From IMG/VR virus record IMGVR_UViG_3300028822_000274, positions 1 to 64,000 of that record: DNA of 64,000 nucleotides; one strand, given 5' to 3'. Positions 13,807 through 21,802 of this stretch are shown here, in pieces. Positions within the stretch are counted from its first letter, which is position 1; each line of letters begins with the position of its first letter. The notes below the pieces were generated by a model. That model had not been told where the DNA came from, made no database searches, and worked only from the letters and a program-made list of their open reading frames with translations. Position numbers and translations under genes: made by a program. The DNA is from a virus.

Positions 13807-14772
13807 ATGAAACACTTATTGTTAAGTGTCTTGTTTTTGGTGTCCTGTGAAACAGCAGATGTGCCTTATTATGTTACATTTGGCTCAGGACCTGGCACTA
13901 CATCTGAGACATTCGAAGGTACGCATCAGACTTCAGTAGATACCGAGGAGACCGATGATTGGATTTGGATTGAAGATACTGGGAGCACTTCTGATTTTTC
14001 TACTATTTCTACCGTGGATACTGGTAGTGACAGTGAGGCAGGAAGTGCTGTTTCGGGTTCAGCAACGGAAACTGAAGATACGTGGCCGCACGAAACAGAA
14101 CAAGAAATGACCTCGACGGAGGTGGAGACTGTGGAAACGGACTCGGTGCCGGAGCCTGATACGGAAACGGAAGAAGAAACTCAGGGAACTGAGGACCAGA
14201 CGGTTGAGACAGAAGAAGACACGATAGACACAACAGATTTTTTGGATACTTTTGACAGTGACACTGGCTCAGGATCAGAATACGTCGATACGGTCTCTGA
14301 ATTTGATTCCGGCGATACTGACCCAGAAGAAGACACAGGAACAGGTATAGATACGAACCCGGATACAAACTGGGTGACAGATCCTGATACCGGCGATCCT
14401 ATTTGTCCTCTGAATGATGCGATGTTCGATGGTTTGTCAGATACATGCTGGTTTCTGGGCGAGGGGGACGAGAGTTGTTTGGATGTTTGCAGTAGGTTCA
14501 ACGGCGAATACAGTATTAGAACATCATCTTATGTAGGCTCAATAGGAATAGCTGATCATGGTTTTGAAGCTATGATTGCCTGCAGGGACATGCTGAAATG
14601 GTTTGATGTTGACCGCAAGGGAAAAGACCCAAATGAGCTGGGTTCAAACGACACTCATTTAGGTTGTTACTTCTTCACTAGCCAGGAAACCAGCTATATT
14701 GGGTTGTCCTCGACAACACCAGAGGCACGTGATCCAGAAGCACGGCGTTTGTGCGCCTGTGTAGTTTATTAA
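13807..14772 (+). CDS. Phage-encoded lipoprotein with acidic Thr-rich stalk
   Basis: 321 aa. ATG 13807 has AAAGAAAGGG upstream; the 13777 start would destroy the signal peptide. The signal sequence MKHLLLSVLFLVSC carries a lipobox LVSC, so Cys14 should be lipidated. Residues about 20-205 are a low-complexity Thr/Ser/Asp/Glu stalk (repeated DTG, TET, EED). The last ~120 residues are a folded Cys-rich domain with about nine Cys. It has its own promoter between early genes, like a moron. A cell-surface role during infection or lysogeny, such as superinfection exclusion or receptor masking, is inferred. Confidence 0.75.
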   Translation: MKHLLLSVLFLVSCETADVPYYVTFGSGPGTTSETFEGTHQTSVDTEETDDWIWIEDTGSTSDFSTISTVDTGSDSEAGSAVSGSATETEDTWPHETEQEMTSTEVETVETDSVPEPDTETEEETQGTEDQTVETEEDTIDTTDFLDTFDSDTGSGSEYVDTVSEFDSGDTDPEEDTGTGIDTNPDTNWVTDPDTGDPICPLNDAMFDGLSDTCWFLGEGDESCLDVCSRFNGEYSIRTSSYVGSIGIADHGFEAMIACRDMLKWFDVDRKGKDPNELGSNDTHLGCYFFTSQETSYIGLSSTTPEARDPEARRLCACVVY

Positions 14773-14790
14773 CTGAAAGGACAAATAGAT

Positions 14791-15075
14791 ATGGCAAAGC
14801 CAGAGAAGGAAACTCGAAGTTTGGCCATGGCAGCGTATTGTCATCAATGTCTTGGGTATTATCAGGACGGAAAACACGACTGTGAGGCCGCAAGGTGTCC
14901 TCTCTACAAATGGATGCCGTACAGGAAGCTCGAACCCGACACGACCTGGTTAAAGTACAACCCGAGGTCGAAAGGACTGGTTACTTGGGAAGATAGCGAG
15001 CGGGAGCTTAGCGCTGAAGCAAAGCAGGCTGCAGCGGATAGAATCCGTGGCTTGCACAAGAAAAAGGAAGGATGA
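14791..15075 (+). CDS. Small Cys-cluster phage protein
   Basis: 94 aa. Cys17, 20, 31 and 36 in the order CHQCLGYYQDG...DC....CPLYKWMPYR. This pattern is frequent in small phage proteins and probably binds zinc. A basic helical tail (AKQAAADRIRGLHKKKEG) follows. Function unknown. The stop is followed two bases later by the P-loop gene. Confidence 0.7.
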   Translation: MAKPEKETRSLAMAAYCHQCLGYYQDGKHDCEAARCPLYKWMPYRKLEPDTTWLKYNPRSKGLVTWEDSERELSAEAKQAAADRIRGLHKKKEG

Positions 15076-15076
15076 C

Positions 15077-15403
15077 ATGGATATTTTCTTCGGGCCGTCA
15101 GGAAGCGGAAAAACAACAGAACTTTTGAAACTTGCGCACCGATCTCCTTATATTATTGTAACGATGTCAAAACAGCGAGCCTATTTTTTATATAAGGAAT
15201 CACTCAGTTCTGATCTTTCTATTTATTATCCGATTACCTATACTGAACTTTTACATAATAGCGTCATTCATGAAGGGTCTAGGATCCAGGGATTTTTGTT
15301 TGATGATGTGGAACAGTTTTTACATCTAATCTCTAACGGAAAGGCTGTTCGCGCAATGACGTTTTCTGCGCCGGTAAAAGGCGAAGTTCACGGAGCGTCC
15401 TGA
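15077..15403 (+). CDS. Minimal P-loop NTPase (108 aa)
   Basis: ATG 15077 is chosen with AAGGAAGG upstream; the 15047 start overlaps the previous gene. Walker A GPSGSGKT is at residues 6-13 and a Walker B-like FLFDDVE at 73-79, in only 108 residues. That is enough for a stripped RecA/helicase-like core, lacking later motifs. It could be a nucleotide-dependent switch or a remnant. The TGA overlaps the next ATG (TGATG). Confidence 0.7.
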   Translation: MDIFFGPSGSGKTTELLKLAHRSPYIIVTMSKQRAYFLYKESLSSDLSIYYPITYTELLHNSVIHEGSRIQGFLFDDVEQFLHLISNGKAVRAMTFSAPVKGEVHGAS

Positions 15404-15669
15404 TGTTGAGGTTTCGGGCAGTAGACAAGGGAAATATCTGCTATGGCGAAGATTCGGTTCAAGAAACGTGTACAAAAAAACGAGGTCACTTCTCAGTCGA
15501 AAGAAAAATCAGAGACGGTTCAGCAGTCTTTGGAGTGTGCCACGACGGCTGGTCAGAACACGAAGTCTGCAGAACGAGAAAAGAGGCAATCAATAGAGCA
15601 GAACAACTCAGAAAGCACTTCAGCTGGGGTAGAGATTTCATTTTCAGAGTTGTCCACATCACCGAATAA
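15403..15669 (+). CDS. Hypothetical small alpha/beta protein (88 aa)
   Basis: It starts by TGATG overlap with the NTPase stop. The sequence from residue 27 (GHFSVERKIRDGSAVFGV...) reads as three strands followed by a basic helix (TRKEAINRAEQLRKHF), a DNA- or RNA-binding-like layout. An overlapping frame (15443-15850) covers most of it and encodes the next protein's possible extension. Function unknown. Confidence 0.55.
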   Translation: MLRFRAVDKGNICYGEDSVQETCTKKRGHFSVERKIRDGSAVFGVCHDGWSEHEVCRTRKEAINRAEQLRKHFSWGRDFIFRVVHITE

Positions 15670-15676
15670 CCCACCG

Positions 15677-15850
15677 ATGTTCCGGTCACACCATGACGCG
15701 GCAAAGGAAGGGTGCCCGGCATGTGGGGCAGAACTCAACGCGAAATGCGTTATCCCAGCTCACCAGTACTGGACGATTTGTTGTTGGCGATGCCAAAAGA
15801 AGAAGCTTTATGATGTCAACTACCACATCAAAGGCACTAAAAAATCATGA
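15677..15850 (+). CDS. Zinc-ribbon protein (57 aa, possibly 135 aa)
   Basis: The zinc ribbon is clear: CPACGAELNAKC followed by ICCWRCQKKK. I give the conservative ATG 15677, which has no strong ribosome binding site. An in-frame ATG at 15443 would give 135 aa, but its extra 78 residues are low complexity (Ser/Glu/Lys/Gln) and lie wholly inside another gene, as expected of a shadow. The stop overlaps the next ATG (ATGA). Confidence 0.6.
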   Translation: MFRSHHDAAKEGCPACGAELNAKCVIPAHQYWTICCWRCQKKKLYDVNYHIKGTKKS

Positions 15851-16023
15851 ATAGTGAATTAAATCTCACGACCGACAATTTCATGTTGGTCTGCTCCAGG
15901 TGCGGCTCTTTTGAAGGCCCCCTTTATCTCATACCAGGTAGAAACGGACAGTTTTTATCTGGGTTCATTGTTTGCTGTGAGGGTTGTCTGGAAGTTGTAA
16001 TACCTAATAACAAGGATGAATGA
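15847..16023 (+). CDS. Zinc-ribbon protein (58 aa)
   Basis: It starts at ATG 15847 by ATGA overlap and its stop overlaps the next gene. Cys16, 19, 43, 44 and 47 (CSRCGSFEG ... CCEGC) make a zinc ribbon typical of this region. No further domain. Probably a small adaptor or nucleic acid-binding protein. Confidence 0.6.
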   Translation: MNSELNLTTDNFMLVCSRCGSFEGPLYLIPGRNGQFLSGFIVCCEGCLEVVIPNNKDE

Positions 16024-16226
16024 TGTTTCACTCTATGGATATTGATGGAAAATTCTTTGTGGAAATTATGTGCGATAAATGCTCTCACGCTGGCCCAAGA
16101 GTTCCGGCCAAAGGTTTCCTTGATCCAGAAGCAAGAAAAGAAGCAATCGAAAAAGCAAAAGAAAACGGTTTTTTGGACGAAGAGTGTTACGGCGGAAGGG
16201 CTTACTTCTGCGCAAACTGCAAATAG
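16020..16226 (+). CDS. Zinc-ribbon protein (68 aa)
   Basis: It starts at 16020 or 16023, overlapping the previous stop. One Cys pair (CDKC) lies near residue 18 and another (CANC) at the C-terminus, with a charged helix between (EARKEAIEKAKENG). This two-pair layout resembles other phage small zinc proteins. Function unknown. Confidence 0.65.
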   Translation: MMFHSMDIDGKFFVEIMCDKCSHAGPRVPAKGFLDPEARKEAIEKAKENGFLDEECYGGRAYFCANCK

Positions 16227-16235
16227 GAGAACGAC

Positions 16236-16454
16236 ATGGGAGACAATTACATCTTTACATTTGGCGTAGGGCATGAACTGGCAAAATATTACGTCGAGCT
16301 TTGTGGCGACATTTCCTCTACTCGGGAGGAAATGTTTCGTCTTTTCGGACCACACTGGGCCTTTCAATATGACAAGAAGAAAGGGGACGAGCTTGTGAAG
16401 GAATACAATTACATCCCTCTCAAAGTCGATTCTCCGGTGTCATTCCATCAGTAA
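16236..16454 (+). CDS. Hypothetical protein (72 aa)
   Basis: AGGAG precedes ATG 16236. A strand-helix beginning (YIFTFGVGHELAKYYVEL) and aromatic centre (MFRLFGPHWAFQY) suggest a small globular protein. It lies directly before thyX by 10 bases and may be co-expressed with it. No family recognised. Confidence 0.6.
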   Translation: MGDNYIFTFGVGHELAKYYVELCGDISSTREEMFRLFGPHWAFQYDKKKGDELVKEYNYIPLKVDSPVSFHQ

Positions 16455-16464
16455 AGGCTTTGTC

Positions 16465-18099
16465 ATGAAGATAGAAAAAGCAAGAGTTGAAGAAGTACGC
16501 CTCTCTGTGCCTGAAGGATTCAAAACAGCAGCAGAAGCTATAGAGCATTACGGCAGGATTTGCTATCGCTCAGAAGACAAAATCACCGAAACTTCTGCGG
16601 ACAAATTTGTGGATCGCCTGTACAAGAGTGGGCACCACGCCATGCTCGAGTTCTGTGATGCGACCGTAATCTATTCCTGTGATAGGGGTATGTCTCACGA
16701 GCAGGTTCGTCACAGGCTGGCCTCCTTTGCCCAGGAATGTGTTTCAGGTTCGACGAAAGTCCACAAAAAATGGTCTGTGAAGCAACTATACGATAGAAGC
16801 CAAACAGCCATGGGTAGGGAGTACAACAGTAGGCTTTTATTAAGAAGCGTGGACTCTGTTGGGAATATAGTTCAGAACAAGATGAAGGATATATGGCTTG
16901 TGGGTAAACGGCCGGTATTTCGTTTAATGACGAAGCTTGGCTACAGTATAGACGTTACTTCAGAGCATAGGTTCTGCATGAAGGACGGCTCAGAGATAAG
17001 ACTGAGCGAACTGAATGTAGGAGATCGTGTCTTGGTGAACGGGAGACCGGCGGCAATAAAAATTCCACATGAAGACGTTGAGGCCATGTATTTGCAGGAA
17101 GCAATGAGTCCGAGCGAAATAGCTGATACACTGTGCGTTCCTTACAGGAGCGTATTAAATTGCCTGCATAAACAAGGGGTATTTCAAAGGCGTCTTAACG
17201 ACAAAAACAAAGAAAAATATACCAAAAACCACACGAACGATTCTTATGAGAAGATGCGTTGCTCTATAAAAGAGCAGTACAAAAACGGCAGAATGGCGTG
17301 GAATAAAGGTCTGTCAGAAGACGACCCTTCTGTGTTTATCCAGGCGGAATCTCTTCGAAAAAACCATTATGACAATCGTCCTCTAGAGGAAAATTCTAAT
17401 TGGAAAGGGGGTGTGGATTCTGGTGTTGCACGGCGACGCAAGGCTGAGGTGGATGCTTGTGAGCTATGTTCTTTCCAAGGTTTTCTTGAGGTTCACCACA
17501 TAGATAAAAACACGAAAAACAATACGCCAAAGAATCTGGTAAAGGTGTGCAGGAATTGTCATAAAAAACTTCATTTTGGTTGGCATATCGGAATGGTTGC
17601 ACATGAAGATGAGGTAATATCCATAACGCCACTAGGTTTTGAGGATGTGTTTGACATCGAGATGTGCTCCCCATATCACAATTTCGTTGGTAACGGGATT
17701 GTGACCCACAATAGCACGCGATACTGCTCGTACAACAAGTCAAAATTCGATGGGGAAATCACAGTCATCGAGCAACCCTCCATAGCCGCTGCTGAAGGCT
17801 CAAAAGGAGCTGTTGCCAAGGCTACCTATGAACAGGCAGCACTATACGCTGAGGAGGCGTACAAGAAGCTCCTGGAGTGCGGAATAAAGCCCCAGGAGGC
17901 GCGGGCGGTACTACCGATAGGTCTCAGGACACGTATTGCAGTTAAGGCGAATCTGAGGGAGTGGCTTACGATTTTCAGCCTTCGTTGCGATACCCCAGCA
18001 CATCCGATAATCCGCGAATGTTCAAAGGAGGTACTCCGTGTCTTACGAGAGCGAGTCCCGTCAGTCTTTTCGGACCAGGGGGAGAGGTTCATGCTTTGA
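16465..18099 (+). CDS. thyX: ThyX thymidylate synthase with intein
   Basis: Flavin-dependent thymidylate synthase (dUMP to dTMP with methylene-tetrahydrofolate and FAD). The 544-aa precursor contains a 325-aa intein at residues 92-416. After splicing, residues 1-91 and 417-544 join to a 219-aa enzyme, the normal ThyX length, and restore the signature RHRLASFAQESTRY. The C-terminal extein keeps PIGLRTRI and NLREWLTIF, consistent with an active enzyme. It supplies dTMP during phage replication. Confidence 0.9.
   Translation: MKIEKARVEEVRLSVPEGFKTAAEAIEHYGRICYRSEDKITETSADKFVDRLYKSGHHAMLEFCDATVIYSCDRGMSHEQVRHRLASFAQECVSGSTKVHKKWSVKQLYDRSQTAMGREYNSRLLLRSVDSVGNIVQNKMKDIWLVGKRPVFRLMTKLGYSIDVTSEHRFCMKDGSEIRLSELNVGDRVLVNGRPAAIKIPHEDVEAMYLQEAMSPSEIADTLCVPYRSVLNCLHKQGVFQRRLNDKNKEKYTKNHTNDSYEKMRCSIKEQYKNGRMAWNKGLSEDDPSVFIQAESLRKNHYDNRPLEENSNWKGGVDSGVARRRKAEVDACELCSFQGFLEVHHIDKNTKNNTPKNLVKVCRNCHKKLHFGWHIGMVAHEDEVISITPLGFEDVFDIEMCSPYHNFVGNGIVTHNSTRYCSYNKSKFDGEITVIEQPSIAAAEGSKGAVAKATYEQAALYAEEAYKKLLECGIKPQEARAVLPIGLRTRIAVKANLREWLTIFSLRCDTPAHPIIRECSKEVLRVLRERVPSVFSDQGERFML
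16738..17712 (+). mobile_element. Intein with HNH homing endonuclease
   Basis: Residues 92-416 of the ThyX precursor. It begins with Cys92 and ends VTHN with Asn416, followed by Ser417 as the +1 nucleophile. Block B is TSEH at 165-168; block F/G is DIEMCSPYHNFVGNGIVTHN. The insert contains an HTH-like segment (MSPSEIADTLCVPYRSVLN), a NUMOD3-like stretch (GRMAWNKGLS), and an HNH core with Cys332, 335, His344-345, Cys362, 365 and His366. Insertion is inside the catalytic RHR motif, a typical highly conserved intein site. Confidence 0.9.
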
Positions 18100-18172
18100 T
18101 GTTGACTTCGATGTTGAAGACAAAATAGGCACTTCGATTCTATGCGAAAAGCTTGCGAGCGGGTAATTATTG

Positions 18173-18191
18173 TGCAGTTGGATTGACTGCA
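18173..18191 (+). other. Short perfect stem-loop between thyX and terL
   Basis: TGCAGT (18173-18178) and ACTGCA (18186-18191) around a 7-base loop. No T-run follows, so it is not a clear terminator. It may be an operator or part of a packaging site. Confidence 0.3.
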
Positions 18192-18235
18192 AACGTGATA
18201 TGTGTTTTAAATGCCCCGTCAGAACCCTTCCCCTG

Positions 18236-18269
18236 CCCCGTCTCCTATTTGCCCTACTAGGAGGCGGGG
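18236..18269 (+). other. GC-rich hairpin before terL
   Basis: CCCCGTCTCCT (18236-18246) pairs with AGGAGGCGGGG (18259-18269) over 11 positions with one G-U. No T-run follows within 20 bases. Its position just upstream of the terminase gene makes a packaging (pac/cos) or regulatory role possible. Confidence 0.4.
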
Positions 18270-18303
18270 CTCCTTGCATCGAAAGTAGTTTTTTGCTCCT
18301 ATC

Positions 18304-18312
18304 TGGTATATA
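18304..18312 (+). promoter_or_regulatory. Extended -10 promoter of head operon
   Basis: TGGTATATA at 18304-18312 is an extended -10 with a poor -35 (TAGTTT region near 18286). It lies 36 bases before terL. Confidence 0.45.
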
Positions 18313-18348
18313 AACTTTAGGTAGGGCCGCATAAGACATGGTGAAAAC

Positions 18349-20118
18349 ATGGCAGATAGATCTAAAAAAAGCGAACAGGATTATGATGATGAGGTTCAGG
18401 CAGTAGCCAAAACCTTGGAAAAGAAAGAGCTGACCGACAAAGAAGTCGAAGCTCTGAGTGACATGGTTATGGCTTTTGTCGCACAAATGACTGGAGTCGA
18501 ACTCTATCCATATCAATATGAGTTTGGTTGGCGCGTCGTCTATTCCCTACTCGTAGAAGACGCGGAGGAAGTAACCGCGTTATTCAGCAGGCAGATGGGA
18601 AAGTCAGAAACAATAGCGAATATAGTTGTTGCTTGCATGGTTCTCTTTCCAGTGTTTGCCAGGAACATCACCTGGGACGAAAGAATATCCAAGTTCAGAA
18701 ATGGCGTTTGGGTAGGTATTTATGCTCCAAACTATGAGCAGGCTGGTATCCTGTGGACAAGAATGAAGTCCAGGTTGTACTCAGACGAAGCCAGGTCAGC
18801 TCTTCTTGACCCGGACATCGATATGGACATCGATAAGATTTCGAAGAACATGTCTCTGCCGAATGGTTCGTTTGTGGATTCTGGCACGGCTTCTCCACAG
18901 TCCTCGATTGAAGGTAAGACCTACCATCTAATCATCCTTGAGGAGTCTCAGGATATACCGACGAACAAAATCAAAGAGTCGATCCATCCTATGGCGTCTG
19001 CTACAGCGGGAACGTTGGTGAAGATCGGAACTCCAAACAGAAAACGCTCTGAGTTTTATGAGGCATGCCGCAGGAACAAAAGAGCTGACCTTGCTGACGG
19101 TTCTCTGCGATCCAAAAAGAGGCGTCACTTTGAATATGATTATACAGTAGGCCAGAAACACAATCCCAGGTACCGCAAGTATATCCAAAAAGAAAAATCA
19201 CGACTAGGCGAGGATTCTGATGAATTCCGGATGAAATACCGTCTCCACTGGTTGCTTGACAGAGGTATGTTCATCAATCCCGACGTTTTCGAAGAATGTG
19301 GTATCAAAGATTCGAGTTCGAATCTCACGGCTGTGATTGGCAAGGGCAGAAGAAAACGCGAAATAAAATTCATTCGTCCGCCCAATGTCGTTACCTACGA
19401 TCCTGGCACAGAAGGGATTGTTGCTTCCATAGACGTCGGGCGAACAAACTCAACAGTTGTCACCGTGGCAAAGGTATTCTGGGACAACCCGGTAGAGTTT
19501 GCAGATTCGGATCGATATTACATGCACATTATGAATTGGCTTGAGCTTGTTGGTGATGACCATGAAGCTCAGCATCCCCAGATAGTTGATTTCCTGAAGA
19601 ACTATTCTTTGTCTCAGGTCATCGTCGACGCCACAGGTAAGGGCGACCCTGTCTATTCCAGAATTGCGGCATCACTCGATGGTTATGGCGTCTACGTTCA
19701 GCCGTTTGTTTTCAATGCAGCGTCGAAAGACGTGGGGTATAAAACTCTCGGTCAGGAGTTGTCTTCCAGGAGGCTCACGTATCCTGCAGGAAGTCGAGCT
19801 AGTAGGCTGCAGAAGTGGCAGCGGTTTGTGTCCCAGATGGAAGACCTTGAAAAAGAATGGCGAGGCCAACAGATGGTGGTCCACAAGCCGAAGCACAGCT
19901 CTGATGCCCGTGATGACTTTTGCGACTCCTTGATGATGCTCTGTTGGCTTGTGAATGTCAGAGGCACCATGGAGGTAGAAGAAGGCCCGAATCCATTCAT
20001 CGGTCGTCAGTCTAGATGGACTGCTGCTGGTATGCTTCAAGACGCGAAAGCGTGGTATAAGGGTGTAACAGAGCCTGCGAAGATGCCCCGTAAGAGCAAA
20101 CGTGGGAAGTGGGATTAG
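18349..20118 (+). CDS. Terminase large subunit
   Basis: 589 aa packaging motor. Walker A-like FSRQMGKSE (about 79-87) and Walker B LIILEES (194-200) form the ATPase. The nuclease half begins with SIDVGRTNS, continues with VIVDATGKGD, and ends with the acidic DARDDFCDSL motif. Length and motif order fit TerL. No separate small terminase is recognisable next to it; the short helical genes upstream are not obvious candidates. The start lacks a strong ribosome binding site, but no better one exists. Confidence 0.9.
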   Translation: MADRSKKSEQDYDDEVQAVAKTLEKKELTDKEVEALSDMVMAFVAQMTGVELYPYQYEFGWRVVYSLLVEDAEEVTALFSRQMGKSETIANIVVACMVLFPVFARNITWDERISKFRNGVWVGIYAPNYEQAGILWTRMKSRLYSDEARSALLDPDIDMDIDKISKNMSLPNGSFVDSGTASPQSSIEGKTYHLIILEESQDIPTNKIKESIHPMASATAGTLVKIGTPNRKRSEFYEACRRNKRADLADGSLRSKKRRHFEYDYTVGQKHNPRYRKYIQKEKSRLGEDSDEFRMKYRLHWLLDRGMFINPDVFEECGIKDSSSNLTAVIGKGRRKREIKFIRPPNVVTYDPGTEGIVASIDVGRTNSTVVTVAKVFWDNPVEFADSDRYYMHIMNWLELVGDDHEAQHPQIVDFLKNYSLSQVIVDATGKGDPVYSRIAASLDGYGVYVQPFVFNAASKDVGYKTLGQELSSRRLTYPAGSRASRLQKWQRFVSQMEDLEKEWRGQQMVVHKPKHSSDARDDFCDSLMMLCWLVNVRGTMEVEEGPNPFIGRQSRWTAAGMLQDAKAWYKGVTEPAKMPRKSKRGKWD

Positions 20119-20191
20119 GTTTATTGCCCTAAATTTTGTAGACTGTATTTGTTTCTGGCTTTGCGCCGTAGTTTAATGAGGAGGATCCAAA

Positions 20192-21793
20192 GTGGGAACT
20201 TATGAGACCCCAAGTCATGCAGCTTCTCTGTCTATTTCCGATATGTACGATTCATTCTTTGGTGATGACGCAGCACAGTCTCACAGTAGGAGGCTCATGG
20301 CATACCGGAGATATTGGCTTTACTATACAGGAAAACACTGGTCTTACACTCGTGGGGAGAGCGACCCGACATTGACGTTTAATTACTGTAGACGCCTTGT
20401 TGATCTGCACGTAAATTTCACTTTTAAGGGCGGATTCAAGATCACTATTCCTGAAGACCCGGTCACGCCTGGGCCAGACAAAAAAGACAGGGATTTTATA
20501 CGTGTTATGCTTGAGGAAACGTGGAATAACAACGATAGGGACCTATGGCTTATGGAAGCTGGCCAAAGTGGTTCTGTTACCGGCGACGTTTTTGCTAGGG
20601 TGTCTTGGGACGATACGGATCCTCTCGAAAACCCATATGCGCGAGTTGACCTCCTCCCCTCTCATTTTTGTTTTCCTGAGTTTTGCGGTCCTCACGGAGC
20701 GAACAAGAAGAGTATTCGCAGGATCCTGATTGTGAATCCGGTGTATAAGGAACCGGAAGACATTGCTGTTTCTGGGGTGTACTTCAGCCGGAACCCAAAG
20801 CCCAATACGACGTCCTCTTTGTTACTCGAATCAGAAGAGTGGATTGCTGCCAGGTATGATAAGCGAACCGGTGAGATGCTGTCGCCAGCGAAGGTTCGCT
20901 ACTACGAAAACAAAGAATATGTTGGTGAGAAAGTTTCCCCGATAGGCGAGATACCGATAGTGCATATCCCAAACTATCCGCTGTCTGGCGAGTATTATGG
21001 AATGTCAGATCTTGCTGACATCATGGATCTGAATCGGGAGCTTAATGAAAAGGCGACCGACATCTCAGACATCATCAATTACCATGGCTCACCGACAACG
21101 ATTGTTTCTGGTGCCAAGCTCACGGATCTTGAAAAAGGAGCAAACAGGGTTTGGTCTGTGCCGGAAACCGCCAAGGTTTACAACCTGGAGTTGAACGGGG
21201 ACCTCTCCGCTGCTTCTGAGCATTACGACAAGGTTCGCTCTGCTCTTATCGAGCTGTCAGGAACCACTGAACAGGCGCTCGGTAATTTCGAAGGTTCTGT
21301 TCCACCCTCGGGTGTCTCTCTCCAGCTTCAATATTTGCCTATGTTGGATAAGCGCGATGTGCGCGTCCTGATGTTCAGGACTGGATTGAGATTGATCAAC
21401 CGCCTGATCCTGAAAACGACTGAGATAGGGGACCCTGCTTTTGGTGCCAAAATGGCCAAGGTCGACGGAAACCCGTATCGAAACGACGTTACGTTTGCTG
21501 AACCTCTACCACAGGATGAGAGGCGAGAGCTTGAGGTTACGAAAGAGCGTCTTGTGCTCGGTCTTTCGAATAGACGTCGTGAGCTGGAGAAACAAGGTGT
21601 ACCTAAAAACGAGATCGATAGAATCCTCGAAGGCGTCAAAGAAGACATGATGCTCGACAACGATGCTATTTTCTCTGGCACTGATGATGTAGGAGTCGGG
21701 AGCGGTAATTTCCAGCTTGATCGAGGTGGCGCTGACTCAACGAGAGGTGAGAAGATCGTTGACAACGACATCGATAACAACCTCGAAAAATAA
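20192..21793 (+). CDS. Portal protein (SPP1 gp6-like)
   Basis: 533 aa from GTG 20192, with GAGGAGG upstream. The order of features (RRYWLYYTGKHW near the start, a NYCRRLVD helix, a mid-protein GMSDLADIMDLNRELN segment, the GTTEQALG...PSGVSLQ motif, and a basic/acidic C-terminal crown) fits SPP1 gp6-type portals. It forms the dodecameric ring at the head vertex through which DNA is packaged. It sits directly between TerL and the gp7-like protein, as expected. Confidence 0.88.
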   Translation: MGTYETPSHAASLSISDMYDSFFGDDAAQSHSRRLMAYRRYWLYYTGKHWSYTRGESDPTLTFNYCRRLVDLHVNFTFKGGFKITIPEDPVTPGPDKKDRDFIRVMLEETWNNNDRDLWLMEAGQSGSVTGDVFARVSWDDTDPLENPYARVDLLPSHFCFPEFCGPHGANKKSIRRILIVNPVYKEPEDIAVSGVYFSRNPKPNTTSSLLLESEEWIAARYDKRTGEMLSPAKVRYYENKEYVGEKVSPIGEIPIVHIPNYPLSGEYYGMSDLADIMDLNRELNEKATDISDIINYHGSPTTIVSGAKLTDLEKGANRVWSVPETAKVYNLELNGDLSAASEHYDKVRSALIELSGTTEQALGNFEGSVPPSGVSLQLQYLPMLDKRDVRVLMFRTGLRLINRLILKTTEIGDPAFGAKMAKVDGNPYRNDVTFAEPLPQDERRELEVTKERLVLGLSNRRRELEKQGVPKNEIDRILEGVKEDMMLDNDAIFSGTDDVGVGSGNFQLDRGGADSTRGEKIVDNDIDNNLEK

Positions 21794-21802
21794 AACCCTA
21801 CC

